The notes below the pieces were generated by a model that worked only from the letters and a program-made list of their open reading frames with translations, searched no databases and was not told the origin of the DNA. Both the position numbers and the translations under genes were made by a program. This document shows positions 47,961 through 60,240 of a stretch of 64,000 bases of DNA, one piece after another (the stretch's first letter is position 1; every line of letters begins with the position of its first letter). Origin of the DNA: Liolophura sinensis (Eukaryota > Mollusca > Polyplacophora > Chitonida > Chitonidae); assembly GCF_032854445.1 (NCBI RefSeq), contig NC_088296.1:22621853-22685852 (forward strand). Reading direction: 5' to 3'.

Positions 47961-48893
47961 GTTTTCTTAGATAATAAATACAGAGTGCTAGCATGATTAG
48001 ACACTTTATATGATTAGGTGCAATTCAGAATTAGACACTCAAAAAGGGCACTCTAATGTCGAGTTAAAAATTGATTAAAGAAATAAATAAACAAAATCAC
48101 TTATCTATAGACGCACAAGGGTAACACAACCACAGGCTAAATTTCTTTTGAGACTGAAAAAGATACCGACTTTGCACACTTAAGTTAGAAAAAATTTTAA
48201 ATGGGCATCCCAGATTTTTCTTAGTAAAATATTTCCTTTTCCTTATTTATTTATTCATTTATTTATTAGATTTTGTTTTGTAAGCCCTAGGCAGACAACC
48301 GAGATTTTATTGTGTGACATCACGGCAGATTTTACTCAGCTGTCATGGTTGCACAGAGGAGTTACTTCCCTTACATTGATCGTCAATTAAGTTAGCTACG
48401 TATCAGTAACGCCGCACTATATGATCTGATCACACATAACGAGTAGGCGCATCGTTTTAGCAAGGCTATGTGCCTTTATACAATTAGGAGCAACAGACGA
48501 TTAGCATGTAGAAAAAAGCACTCGAATTTATTCCGTTGTGATAGTGCCATTCTTGAGTGTGGCGTTAAATCCTAATTATATAAGAAAATAAATTAAACTA
48601 TATAAAAGTAGACAAAGAATAATAATAATAATAAAATAAAAACGGTTGCATCAATTGCTTTTTTTTGTTTGTTTACTTCCCTTGCCTGGTTCGTCTTCCA
48701 GCCAAATGTAGCTACCCATCTGTAACGCTGTACATTAGAACCGTACCACACATGGTTTGAAGAAAGCATAATTTTAAAAGTGTTTTGATTTTTTATTTCG
48801 TTATTTTTTTCTTGGTTTCTTTCTTTGAGTTTGTGTACAGGACAGGGCAGGCTATTCCATGGTTGTGGATTTCGATATATATGGTCCCAAAGA

Positions 48894-49029
48894 TTGATTA
48901 ATTTATTTATTTGATTGATGTTTGACGCCGTACTCAAGAATATTTCACTTATACGACGGCGGTCAGCAATATGGTGAGAGGAAACCCGGCAGTGCCCGGA
49001 GGAAACCCACGACCATGTGCAGGTTGGGA
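48894..49029 (-). mobile_element. Family A SINE, 5'-truncated, with target duplication
   Basis: Tail and body up to gaccatgtgcaggttgg, flanked by TCCCAAAGA at 48885-48893 and 49030-49038. It therefore inserted already truncated. Confidence 0.85.
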
Positions 49030-49038
49030 TCCCAAAGA

Positions 49039-51260
49039 CGAAACTCATGGATAAATTTTCATATGATCAAACATTTTAAGATCTATGTTGGATAATTAAT
49101 TTCATACGCTATCAGTTTCAGCTAAGCTACACACTATGACCAATCAGAATGTCAGCAATCATTAAAATGTAGTAGAGTCTGAATTCACCAAATAAAAAAC
49201 AAAAAAAACTTCTTTGCTGGGTTCTCTCACTAGCTTTAATTGAAGGAAAGCCTAAGAAACCTGTAAATCTCCAATAACAATCGAATATAACACAATGAGG
49301 TTTGTGTGTCTATCTTACTTTGTGACACAGGCAAATATATTGCTAACATGTGAAACTCAATAGAACACACCTATCCATTACTTCGTCGTACAAATAGTAA
49401 TCACGCAGACAAATATATTGTTAACATGCGAAATTACACTAGTAAACTGGTTATGACACCAGCTTATACGAATTTATAGATCATCGCAATGGAATAAGTC
49501 TTTTCTCTTTTATGTAAGAATTAACTAGAACAAAACTAAATGAAATAAGTTACAGGGAAACCACGTCACCATAGTAACTATGAGGTCAACGACAACTAAA
49601 AGGCACCTAATGGCCTAACAAATGTAGTATGACTTTGACTAAATTACCCAGTGAATATAAAAATGAAAATGCACCGGAGATATTTTTATTCAATGTAAGT
49701 CATATCGGAGTCCGCTGAACTCACCCCACGTGACTGTCTGATTACTACCGTACAGGCACGGCAGCGGTAGCGGCTGCGGCTACACACAGTACATCATCTA
49801 ACTGATCAATGTGTACAAGAAGAATTCTCAAAACTCCACAGAACTCTTTCTACATTATCATTAGCAATAACATACGCAATTCCGTTTACAGTAAACGCTT
49901 TTGCCGTTAGTACAATATAATAATTTCACTAACTCTATGTCGAATAAAATATAGAGACTAGTGAAAACCGACGGCAAACAAATATTTTACTCCGCAGTGA
50001 AATTCCGTGACATTAAACATGACTCAACTTCATCAAACAAACCAAAAACTGAATGTTATGAAGTACTTCTCACAAGAAATTTACTCGCACGGCTTGATGG
50101 CACGTGTAGATGGATAAAATATTATGTGAAAATTACCTAATGTCTTATGCAAGCGTAAACAAAATGGCTGCGATCTCCTAACGGGTCACAAGGAACTATA
50201 ACCTCTGCTGCAGGAACGGGCTCAGGAGTAACCTCTGCTGTGATACGGTGACCTCGCTATGACAACGACGTGTAACAGCATACAATCTTTACAAACTCAC
50301 AAGTAAACTCAGTTTGAACAGTTGACCATAGACCGAACATTAACCTAGAGATTCTTCGCTCTAAAAACATTGTCATCTGACACAAATTAGGTTTTCCAGC
50401 GTCAGTGCGTTTAGTACGCTTTGTGGTTTACGCAGGGCACTATAGCTGAATGGTGCTCTTTGAAAAATGTGCATCTTCAGTGGATGTCAAATCGCTGTTT
50501 TAATTCAGTGATAGGTGTTCAGTTATCATTTATAAACGGGTAATGTTTTAAGGTTTCTTTAAGCATTAAAATTTTTCTAGTGTAACAGACATAATAAAAA
50601 GAGTTGCAACGCGAAACGCTGCCTAATTTGTCCTACACGTAGTCATTGGGGAAACATATCTACCCCGCGCTTTCATCAAATAAAAGCATGGCCTGCAAAA
50701 ACATCTGTCACTTAATTGTAACAGTCACTGTACTCGAATAAATACCGCAAGCAGAAATCTCGTCCGTAAGATCGCATTTCCGCGTCATCTCCGTTTCGTG
50801 AGAAGTTTCTCACTTTTTCTATATGCCAGACTCTTCTGCACGCCTATCACAAAAGGGATTGTTTTAGGCTGGGAACTCCGCGTGGAGACGGAGCAAGGTA
50901 TCCTATACGACACATCTGATCATGTTTCGTGTATTAAGTCTCGTACCTGTGCTGCCGGAATCAGAGTTGTATTTTTTTGCAAGTAACAAATGTTTTTTAG
51001 TGTTTTAAGTTCACAGCGGTTCTGACCTCTTTGTGTCGCTCGTCATTATAGTTTCGGTTTTAGGCTAAGTCCAAAACTTCAGTGACATTCTATAATAAAT
51101 ATTCAATGTATTAGTATATACATGCCAGTGGAAATTAAATACATTATCTTCATAAAGACACATGACAAAGAGTTGAGGGTCACATACTCCATTTCTAATG
51201 TACAGAATCTAAAACTGAGATGAGTTGTTGTCAACTAAAATTGGAGCACCACCTAAATAT
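49039..51260. other. Gene-free stretch
   Basis: No coding signal. AAATATATTG(C/T)TAACATG(T/C)GAAA is repeated near 49334 and 49412. Otherwise unremarkable. Confidence 0.4.
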
Positions 51261-51262
51261 TT

Positions 51263-51462
51263 TTCCTTCATTTACTTGCTCTTTCATTTATTTGTTCCTT
51301 CATTTATTAGTTCCTTCATTTACTCGTCCCTTGAGTTATTTGTTCCTTTGTTTACTTGTTCCTTCATTTTCTGGTTCCATCATTTATTTGTTCCTTCAAA
51401 TATTTGTTCCTTAATTTACTGGTTCTTTCATTTACTCATTCCTTCATGTATTTGTATTTTCC
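51263..51462. repeat. 16-bp minisatellite, about 12 copies
   Basis: Units of the form TTCCTTCATTTACTTG with substitutions. The pyrimidine-rich strand leaves several spurious open frames. Confidence 0.88.
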
Positions 51463-52859
51463 TTTATTTATGTATTTACTCGGTGTACAAGTATAACACC
51501 AAGCTCATTTTTTCTACGGATCCGACAGCGATGGGAAATGTGAGCGGACGAAGCCGTAGTGCTGCGCGATGTAATCCATCGAAAAACCACTGAACCTAAA
51601 GCAGGAGACACGTGACACCATTAGTCAAGGGCCTGACAGTAGGAGTAGCAGCATTCCAGGAGGAGTATATAATACAGACATGTATTTTTCACATGGCATC
51701 GAATACTTTTAACAGAATTTTATTCTGTTTTTCACACCGGGATTTGAACTCCGATCTCCTTGTCCGGAATCAAGCATTACCTAGCCTGCGCTGAAGGAAA
51801 ACTCCCATAAGCAACTGCGAGCATAATTAATGGAAATCTGCCCCCGTTACTACACGCAGCCACGTGGTATGCATACTTAAATAGAACTGACAAAGACAAA
51901 ATAATCAGTCACTTTACAATTGGAACCACATTGCTTATAACTTTCAGTCTAAGAATTTTTAAATAATAACTTATAACATTTCATGTTTTCTTCGCCTTTA
52001 AAGTAAAAGGACGATAAGAATTAAGTAGGCCTTGTAAGATAGCTTAAAACTATATATTTGTTAATGTTTCTAGATGTAGTGTAGTGTATGCCTAGCTTTA
52101 CGGGTTATACAGTCGGTGGCAAGGTAACAAGATGCCACATCAACTGTTTTTGTAGATATTCACTTACAGGCAAATGTTTTGAGGACATTATTCAGGTAAT
52201 CTTTTACTCGTGGCCAATGGGAGCCACTTCAACATTAAACGCTGTCAAAATTAAAATTTCATTACGTTGCCTACCGTAACACATATTATAGGTATTTTCC
52301 AATTTTAACTCTTGTGGTCCAGACTAAAAGAGCGCTTTGTGTAAAAATGTCGCATTTTGACATCTATCAAGACTGGATTTGTGGATCATAGTCCCATGAA
52401 TTCAGAGTAAGGAATACACCTCTTTGTTTTCTAAGCCGATATCTTAACCGTAAACCACGAGACCTGAGTACCGTTATGACTGCATTCTCGGTTAGCCCTC
52501 GGGTCTGTATCTTACGACGCATCATCGAACACCTTCGGGGCCCGGTCAACCACAATGTCGTCTAACTACAGTACGATGACACTAATTGAGGTGTTTACCT
52601 GCCACTATAGGGTTACACAAACAGCCCCACCCCCTGGGTTCTCTGGCTGGTTAACCCACCACACTGGGGCTCTATTCGGGTAATTTGAAGCCTTTAGGGA
52701 CTCCACTACTTCATTAATTACCGTCTGTGATCGACTGTCACCTTATACCAAAGACCTTGTAATAGGATCAAGGCAGAGAGGTTCAGGGGTTGGGCTGAAG
52801 ATGCTCAAGTAGGTTTGCTAAAGCTGAACTTGGATGATATCATTGACTCGGATCAAACG
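51463..52859. other. Gene-free stretch with a tRNA-like SINE head
   Basis: 51738-51795 reads on the minus strand as a tRNA-like end with B box GTTCAAATCCC. No body recognised. The rest shows no gene. Confidence 0.35.
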
Positions 52860-53715
52860 CTCAAAGGACCTTGCACGGTAAGGCGGAGAATCGGCCCCAG
52901 ATAGGTACCATAAGAAAGTGCAGATTTCAAAATTCCAGCACAAATTCTGTAAACCTTCAAAACAGAAGTCCAGAACTTGGACGAATCATCCATAAGAGTT
53001 ATGTGGTCATAAAAGAGATCGGTGCTTAGTAACAACACGCCAATTTTACGTTCAAACGAGGGAGTGCGATTTTAACTTACAGTATGAAGATCAACGTAAA
53101 CCAGAAAAATATCTTTATTGAGACCTTTATGTGTCTATTTCTACGTGCTGTCAACGTGATCAGTTTTGTCATACCTAGGCAAGCTTAAAAGCTGTGTTTC
53201 TGTCCTACTATGTCAGGCACCCTTCATAATACAATGAACTAACAAAGTCACTACGGAAAAGAGGTTTCACCCCGAGATAGAGTTCGAATATTGGTGTGTT
53301 TTTTTCTGTGAGTAAAGATATAGACTGTCTTGAATTAAATAGGTGTTTACATGAATGAGAGCGGATAATTATTAAGCCATGATATTACGTAACGTGTGAT
53401 ATTACGTAACGTGTGACAACTAGCGAAATCATACGTGAATCCTGGTTGATTGTGGTCCTCTAGCCATTATTAACATTAACATGTTACTGCGCCTCAAGAT
53501 TGAGAAATGAATGCGCCTCAACAATTTTTCAGAACGTCACGTTTGTGGTACATTGATTTTTCCCACTCTACACTGTCTAATGCAAAAAGAGATATTTCAG
53601 TGTGATCGGAGCAAGCCAGTATATTTCGATTTTTAATATCACCTAAACATTGCCTGAATGCATGCTTGCCATATAACAAGAAAAGAACAGTAAAACAGAA
53701 AAAAAAGCCAAGCCT
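52860..53715. repeat. Dispersed repeat, copy 2 (about 0.85 kb)
   Basis: Same orientation and block order as 24656-25295 but longer, with unrelated sequence between the blocks. The left block carries ccagcacaaattctgtaaa and gttcaaacgagg. The right block carries cccactctacactgtc, aaaagagatatttca and catataacaagaaaag. Confidence 0.6.
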
Positions 53716-53823
53716 TATGAGTGTGTCAGCAGCTGTCAATCACAGCTATAGTCAGTTTCGCTTCTTGCACAGTCTCTTGCACTGGGTCCTTTATGATTTC
53801 AATATTTTTAAAAATTTCCAAAT

Positions 53824-54119
53824 GCCTTTATTTATTTTTTTTTGATTGATGTTTAAAGCCATGTACTCGAGAATTACATTTGTAAGGAATTCTTATTATA
53901 GTTGGAACTAAACAAATATGATTATACAGGGTAAAGCTTAATTTGAAGAGAGAACCAAAGTCTGTATCTTTTTCATATATGCCAGCGTTTATACTCTTGG
54001 CATAATAATAGTTCGATGTGAAGTTTGAGAGTCGGAACTAACTGATTCATTTGTTTATTTATTTAATTGGTGTTTTACGCCGTACTTAAGAATATTTCAC
54101 TTATACGACGGCGGCCAGG
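53824..54119 (-). mobile_element. Two 3' fragments of family A SINEs
   Basis: 53824-53900 is a weak tail fragment (tgattgatgtttaaagcca). 54050-54119 is a clean tail plus body start (ttggtgttttacgccgtact) cut off at ggcggccag. Confidence 0.6.
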
Positions 54120-54238
54120 AACTAATTTATCGAATGAATCACCGTTATCCCAGTGACTCTAGACGTTCGACAATAAGAGAAAATAACACAGATGGGAAAA
54201 CAAAAACATGGATGTAGGCAATGTATGGAGGTGACTGT

Positions 54239-54356
54239 TTGATTAATGTTTAGTTTCGTGCCCTAGAATTATTCACCTTAATCACGGCGGTGAGGTTAAT
54301 GGGTGAAGCAAACCAGAGTGTCCAGAGCGAACCTCTGACTTTCGCCAAGTACATTC
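54239..54356 (-). mobile_element. SINE-like fragment, third family
   Basis: GATTAATGTTTAGTTTCGTG, tcacggcggtgaggttaatg and gcgaacctctgactttcgcc resemble the element at 35285-35530. Confidence 0.4.
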
Positions 54357-54396
54357 AGTGATAAAACTCTTTGTTTAAAATTTATATTCACTTATT

Positions 54397-54529
54397 ATTT
54401 ATTTATTTACTTGATTGGTGTTTTGCGCCGTACTCAGGAATATTTCACTGTTACGACGGCAGCCAGCATTGTGGCTCCTGGGTCATTGCGCCGCGCCAGC
54501 ACGCTTTTCACCTCGGCCACGGAGGCCCT
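54397..54529 (-). mobile_element. Family A SINE with internal deletion
   Basis: Tail and first body part run to ccagcattgtgg, then join directly to the head side ctcctgggtcattgcgc ... ggccacggaggcc. About 120 central bases, including the B box, are missing. Confidence 0.85.
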
Positions 54530-56330
54530 CAACTCCTTATTTAAAGTTACAGCCGAAACACTATGTGGACATATGAATCACTGGTCATGGGGACTGGCAG
54601 TCAGAGTGACACAGCGGTTTAATTCTCTATTCCTGCGAAATGAAATGTCAATAGCTTTTTCCCACACTTATTTTTATTCAGCCAAAATGCATAATTAAGC
54701 ACTTCATCAAATTTTATTCAATAGTCGAAAGCTAAAGTAAGCGTGAAATCCATAGCAAATCTACTTAAGGTGTCTATTTGGGTTTATCCCTCAATGCTAA
54801 CTGCAGGATTTTAATAACCTAGTACCTGTTGTGGTATTCGATTTTAACTTTTTACACGATTGAAATGTATTTTTCTTCCTTGTGCTATGGATTACTTCTT
54901 TAAGCTCTAGTCACACTCGACACATCTTCTACCACAACATTACTATTGGTACAAAAGGAAAATGCGCTGAATTGGCTTTGTGGAAAATGGGCAATGTTTA
55001 TCTAAAGGTTTTATCTCTGTGAAATAGCCGGATAAAAGTTAGCATGGCTTCATGGCAAAATGTTGTAATCAGGATGTCTTCGGTAGTCCCCATGCTTTGT
55101 TGTCAGGATTCAGCCGAGCTTTTATGTTGCCGCGTCATTGTGTCTGGTACAATGCGAGACCCTCTGTGCTCGAATTTGTTGATAATCAGCTATAAGTCTG
55201 AGAGCATCGACAAGACGAAAGACACCGTCCATTCCTTTGAAACTAGCTCACTTCAACCACTAGCTAAAGTTTATCAAACATTCGCTCATAGCTGATCTTC
55301 GATCAGATATCGCGGTGGTTGTATCAAATCCAATCTGTATGGGGTGCATTTTCGTTTACATTTTTAATTCCTGTTTCACGCTGCATGTAGACTTTATAGA
55401 CAAATATGCATTAATAAAAAAATGCAAATCAAGAGAATTAAGTATACAGAGAATTGCATATCCAAAGCGTGTGAATTCTTACAAGAGACCCTATTATCGT
55501 CACAATTCTCCTGCTAATGTCTCCGTCTGTTGGTACTTAACTCAGCCGGATGGGACTGATACGCACATAGAAACGTTTGCAGTCCAAACCTAACATTTTT
55601 CTACCCAACAACCGATTCGAAATCCGCCAGCAAAAACGATTAACTGCAAAAAAACCGTGGATTGTGAACACGATATTGAGCTAATGTGACTTTAACACGC
55701 ACAGAAGTGAGGTGGGGCGTGTAAAAGGTATTAAACGCTCACCATTCAACTAGACCAACAAACAATAGGGAAATAAATACGCTGGTAGGAATTACAGTTA
55801 TATTGCGGCTGCAAGTCCGTTACTCTATGTTGGAATTGCTCCTGACCATTGACCCAGGTAATACGTTGTACTCAGTGTAACAGGCTGCTCTGTGGTTTGA
55901 GAACACTATTATGAGGGGCATCCTTGAGTGTGTATTCGAGCTGACAGAAAAAATAGAGCAATTGGTCATTGAATGCAAAATGTACGGATGTCCGTTCTAA
56001 CTACTTTTCACATCAAAAGAGCACGCCAAGTTTTGCTTATTTATAGTGTCTTAAAACCGAACCGCTGTGCATAAGGATGAATCCAACATTTTGGCAGTGG
56101 TGACAGAGGGAAAGCGTATATTTATAATGTCAGGATAGAACTTTTTAGAATGGTAGAAATTTAACACTTCTTGGTTATCATGCGCTAGAAAATGTCATAA
56201 TCCGACATTATATAACTTATGTCAAATTAACGGTTTTATGAGTTGTGTTTTGCACTATAAATGACAAAAACGGCGCAATTTAACGTTATGTTAAAACAAT
56301 CAAACAGTCTTTATGCGGTGTAACATGGGA
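54530..56330. other. Gene-free stretch, nothing recognised
   Basis: Several short open frames but no domain, splice-consistent exon or repeat family recognised. Confidence 0.4.
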
Positions 56331-56579
56331 TTTATTTATTTGATTGGTGTTTTACGCCCTACTCAAGAGTATTTCACTTATACGACGGCGGCCAGCATTA
56401 AGGTGGGAGGAGACTGGGCACTGCCCGGGCAAAACCCACGATCATCCGCAGGTTGCTGCCAGACAGTACGGCCGGAGAGGAAACCAGCATCAGCTGGACT
56501 TGAACTCAGAGTGACCGAAATGGTGAGAGGCTCATAGGTAATTGCGCCGTGCTGATGTGCTAACATACGCGACAACGGT
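56331..56579 (-). mobile_element. Family A SINE, near full length, with target duplication
   Basis: Tail, body, reversed B box (GGACTTGAACTC) and part of the head. Flanked by TAACATGGGA at 56321-56330 and 56580-56589. Confidence 0.9.
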
Positions 56580-56867
56580 TAACATGGGAAAGTATTTATG
56601 CTGTATCATTTGAACACTTAGAAAACTCTGATATTCGACATTGGCGTTTTAGGAGTGAAACAAATGGTTATTGGATATCAGATACTCCATTCACTAGCAC
56701 CGTTATCAAGTCACAAGACCTGTTTTACGCATAAGTAATTACCTACCAACTTTTAAACCAGAGAATGAACATGTAAACGTGTTTACTATATAACATAAAC
56801 ACATCTCTTTAGCTATTAAATAGATCTTTATGATTAAAAACCAGGACGCGTTTATAAACCGTAACAC

Positions 56868-56990
56868 AACCGTGTGGAGCATTCTGGACAAACCAGAGCC
56901 GCGATGATAGTGTGGCAGTTAGAAAATGGTCACGTGAAATACGGCCCTTGTCAACTGATCAAAGCTAGTGTTTTATTCTAACTTTTTGTG
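56868..56990. repeat. Dispersed repeat family member, diverged
   Basis: aaccagagccgcgatgatag, AAATGGTCACGTGAAATACG and cttgtcaact match the blocks at 27360 and 42112 with gaps. Confidence 0.45.
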
Positions 56991-57529
56991 TAAATGTTTA
57001 AATAGGATAGCAACTTACACCACACATATAAACATTGCTTAAGCAGAAGGAGGTGAATAAAAATGCCGGGAGGCCAGTAACAGTTAATCAGATGTAGGTG
57101 ATCTAGACTTCAAATGCTGGAAAAAGCAGTCTTGACAAACTTGCGAGAAATGCGGTTTAATTTAAGAATTTAAAATTGTCATACCTATGTTTTAAAGTGT
57201 TTGGTTGTATTCGCTTCACATATTTTTTGCTGGACATTTACGGTTTATTTTGCAAGGTGTGACACAAATGTTTTCCGTATATATGTACTGCTGAACAATA
57301 TGATAATGGCCGTTATTCGAGATGCGTTTAGAACTCTTCGTATGTATAGCTAGTAAGACGATCTCTTTAATAATTACTGTATAGAGTATCCACGTGGAAT
57401 GGACGACTGTATAAGGACAATTATTAATCTATGCCTCGGATAAAATTAGCCGGGATGTAGTGTCTTAAATACGTATATGAACATAAACCGATAAACAAAT
57501 AAAGTAATACAGTTGTGTTTATTAATCGC

Positions 57530-57706
57530 TAGCCAGCTCATGCTGGCTTCCTCTCCGGGCGTACGTGGGAAGGTCTGCAAACAACCTGCCGATGATCGTG
57601 GGTTTAGACCGGGCTCTGTCCGGTTTCCTCCCACCACAATACTGGCCGCCGTCGTATAAGTGAAATATTCTTGAGTACGGCGTAAAACACCGATGAAATA
57701 AATAAA
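57530..57706 (+). mobile_element. Family A SINE, 5'-truncated
   Basis: Starts within ccagctcatgctggcttcct, just after the B box, and runs through the body to AAATAAATAAA. Confidence 0.88.
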
Positions 57707-58022
57707 TCAGTGTTAAGCGCTAGAGCAATTGTTTTTTCAGCCTTTCTCCGTTTTGTGAAGGTAAGAAGACTTAAGCGTTAATAAATTTGGCTTCGTTGAT
57801 TTATGTTTTTCCATAAGGATATGTTCACGAATTCCTGAATTTGTTTATATCTGCCCACTCGTGTTTACCCTGTCTGGAAATATATACCATTTAACTTTGG
57901 GCAGAGTCAAAACATGCTTGTCGAGCATGACAAAACAACTGTGGGGAATGTTGGTGTTGTTTTCTTTCTTCATGTTTGCATCTTTGCCTACCGACAATAG
58001 ACTAGATTTATGTCTTCTCTAG

Positions 58023-58089
58023 GAGAAAGGTCATTGAAGATTTTGTTGCCATAGAAGACCCCTTGGAAACGTGCTACATCAATATTGGC
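58023..58089 (+). other. Orphan candidate exon
   Basis: TCTTCTCTAG acceptor, 67 open bases and a strong GTAAGT donor. The open frame has VIEDFVAIEDPLETCYINIG-like composition after one leading base. No family recognised and no neighbouring exon found. Confidence 0.25.
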
Positions 58090-59089
58090 GTAAGTGCTAC
58101 CGTTTGAAATAAAGCCAATGATAGACTATAGATTACGCCGCTTAGAATGTGGGCGAATTACAACCTTACGCCTTTTTTACGATGTATCTATAGCTTCACT
58201 TTCAAGATGTGCGTGATGTAATGTGTCTGGGAGTGCAGGGTCTAGTTCTTATCTGGGCGTGTATCTATAGTTATCGATCTCTAATGCGACTTATCGGCCG
58301 TCAAAAATCAGCAGATATTCAGACCTGTCCCAGAGCAATGATCACGCGTCCACTGTCGGGAAGTGTGCATTTCTTATGATCGTGTAAGTCCAAGACAATC
58401 TTTCTAAGGATTTATGCACCACCGAGACACTTTAATGTTTTAAAACGTCAAAGGTAGTAACCATTTCCATGTGGAAAAGCGGCAATAACTGTTCGTGTCT
58501 AGACGCTATCTCGACGAACGCCCGGCGCAGCATTGTACACGCGTCCAGCGACCTGTGACGAAACCGATTTCTGGGCCACGCATGGCTTGGTAAACAAATT
58601 TTTATTGGATTATCTGTGTTATTGGAAATGAGACAACCTGGTCTTGGTGTGAATAGCACTGACGGAGTGTACGAAGTTCTTTTAGGTACAGTCTATTGTT
58701 GATGTGCTTTAGCTCATTTTCTTCATTACAAAGAAAAAGTCGATTTATCTCTGCCATACGAGGCATGTGAGACATCGTACTATTCTGCTGCTTAACTATA
58801 AAGTTCCGTAGGATTCTCCCTATTTAGTTTTGCATTAATTTTTGTCAAATACGAATAAAAAAAACCTTTTTAAAGATGTACTCCTGACTCCACGTTAAGA
58901 ATTGTGTCCTCATACTTTGAATGTATTAAATCCGTTTAAAATGTTTTCTTTTAGAGAAACAAATCATGTGAAAATAAAATGGTATATAATGAAACTAAAG
59001 TTTTTCTTTTCAAACACCACAAAATCGGAACAATAAATGCGAATTAAACTATTTTTGGACCCTTCTCGTCAGTCTTACTCTCGTTATAC

Positions 59090-59392
59090 ATGCACCCAGC
59101 TAAATGGGCACTTATCAATATATGTATGTCAAAGGTTCGAACCCACCTCTCGTCGGTAAAGATGGGGCTTGGATTCAGACAGTTTGTTACATACATGGAA
59201 TTAAGTCTTGATTTACTTGAGACAGTCTAGATTCCTCTACCCAGAACCTGACTTCTTGTGTTAGCAATCCGCAGATGGCTATGGTTCCCCCCGGGCTCTA
59301 CCCTGTTTCTTTCGACCACTACGCTGACAGCCGTAGGCTGAGTAAAATATTCTGGAATACAGCGTAAAACTCAAGTCAAATAAATAAATATG
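59090..59392 (+). mobile_element. tRNA-derived SINE, family A-like, strongly diverged
   Basis: B box GGTTCGAACCC near 59134, a body with cccccgggctctaccctgtt, and tail-side gtaaaatattctggaataca and AAATAAATA. Confidence 0.55.
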
Positions 59393-59820
59393 TGAGTAAA
59401 TTTGAATACATTTTTTTCAAGCCCAAACAGGGAAGATGCACGCCACATTATAATAAAACAAAAGAATCTATATCTACCTATATAATAATTAACCTAAAAA
59501 ACAAAGAAAATAAAAATCTTCTCCAGTTTACGAAGTGCTTTGCAATCTCACTAAACACGTTACCTGTGTTCTGTCGAGGACAAAGAATAGCTTTCAAAGT
59601 GTACCGAAAAATGCTGAAAAGAGTTTTACATACATTTGGGTCCTAGCAACATGATATCGAGGGCATCTTCGAACAAGATGTTCTTACGTTTCATGCACAT
59701 CACAGGGATCGCATCGCCCAGTAGGATGCTCACTGATTCTGAAAAGGTGGCGGTTAAACGGCGAAACACCGGACATTGGTTTTAAAAACAAAACATCATG
59801 ACATGGTCGTCCAGCTAAAC

Positions 59821-60240
59821 TTACAAAATCATTAAAGCAGATGTCTGGTACTGAAAGAAGAAACGACCATTGTTACTGGTGTCCCATTCAACTTGCCAGA
59901 GTGATTCAAAGTAGCACTTGAACACCTCCTTGCAAGACAACGAGTATGAAACTAGAATACCATGGAATATCAGTGCTTGTTTAGCAGCCTTGTCTACATT
60001 CTCGTTTCCCTCTATCGCAATATGAGTCGGAGCCCAGACCAAACAAATCTCAAATCTCTGTGAATATAGTGAAGTGATAAGTAACAACAACTCCAACACA
60101 ACAGGGTAAACGGTTTGGCAACAAAAGTTCTTAATTGTCTGAAGAGCTGCTACTGAATTACAGAAAATAACTGCCCTCATCGGTGGATGTTCCTCTAGAG
60201 GGCGTACAAAACAGAGGATCGTTAATAGTTCACCAGTGAA
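59821..60240 (-). pseudogene. RNase H fragment of a non-LTR (LINE) retrotransposon
   Basis: Reads ELLTIL, then IFCNSVAALQTI, then WAPTHIAIEGNENVDKAAKQ, the arrangement of the RNase H domain of LINE elements. The SDS-type catalytic aspartate is replaced by Asn (FCNS). No reverse transcriptase is seen upstream on the minus strand. The nominal ATG at 60180 is internal, and homology extends about 20 codons before it. Confidence 0.7.

Noticed and set aside
51220-51593. Hydrophobic 122-codon open frame suggesting a membrane protein
   Set aside because: It is the translation of the 16-base pyrimidine-rich minisatellite.
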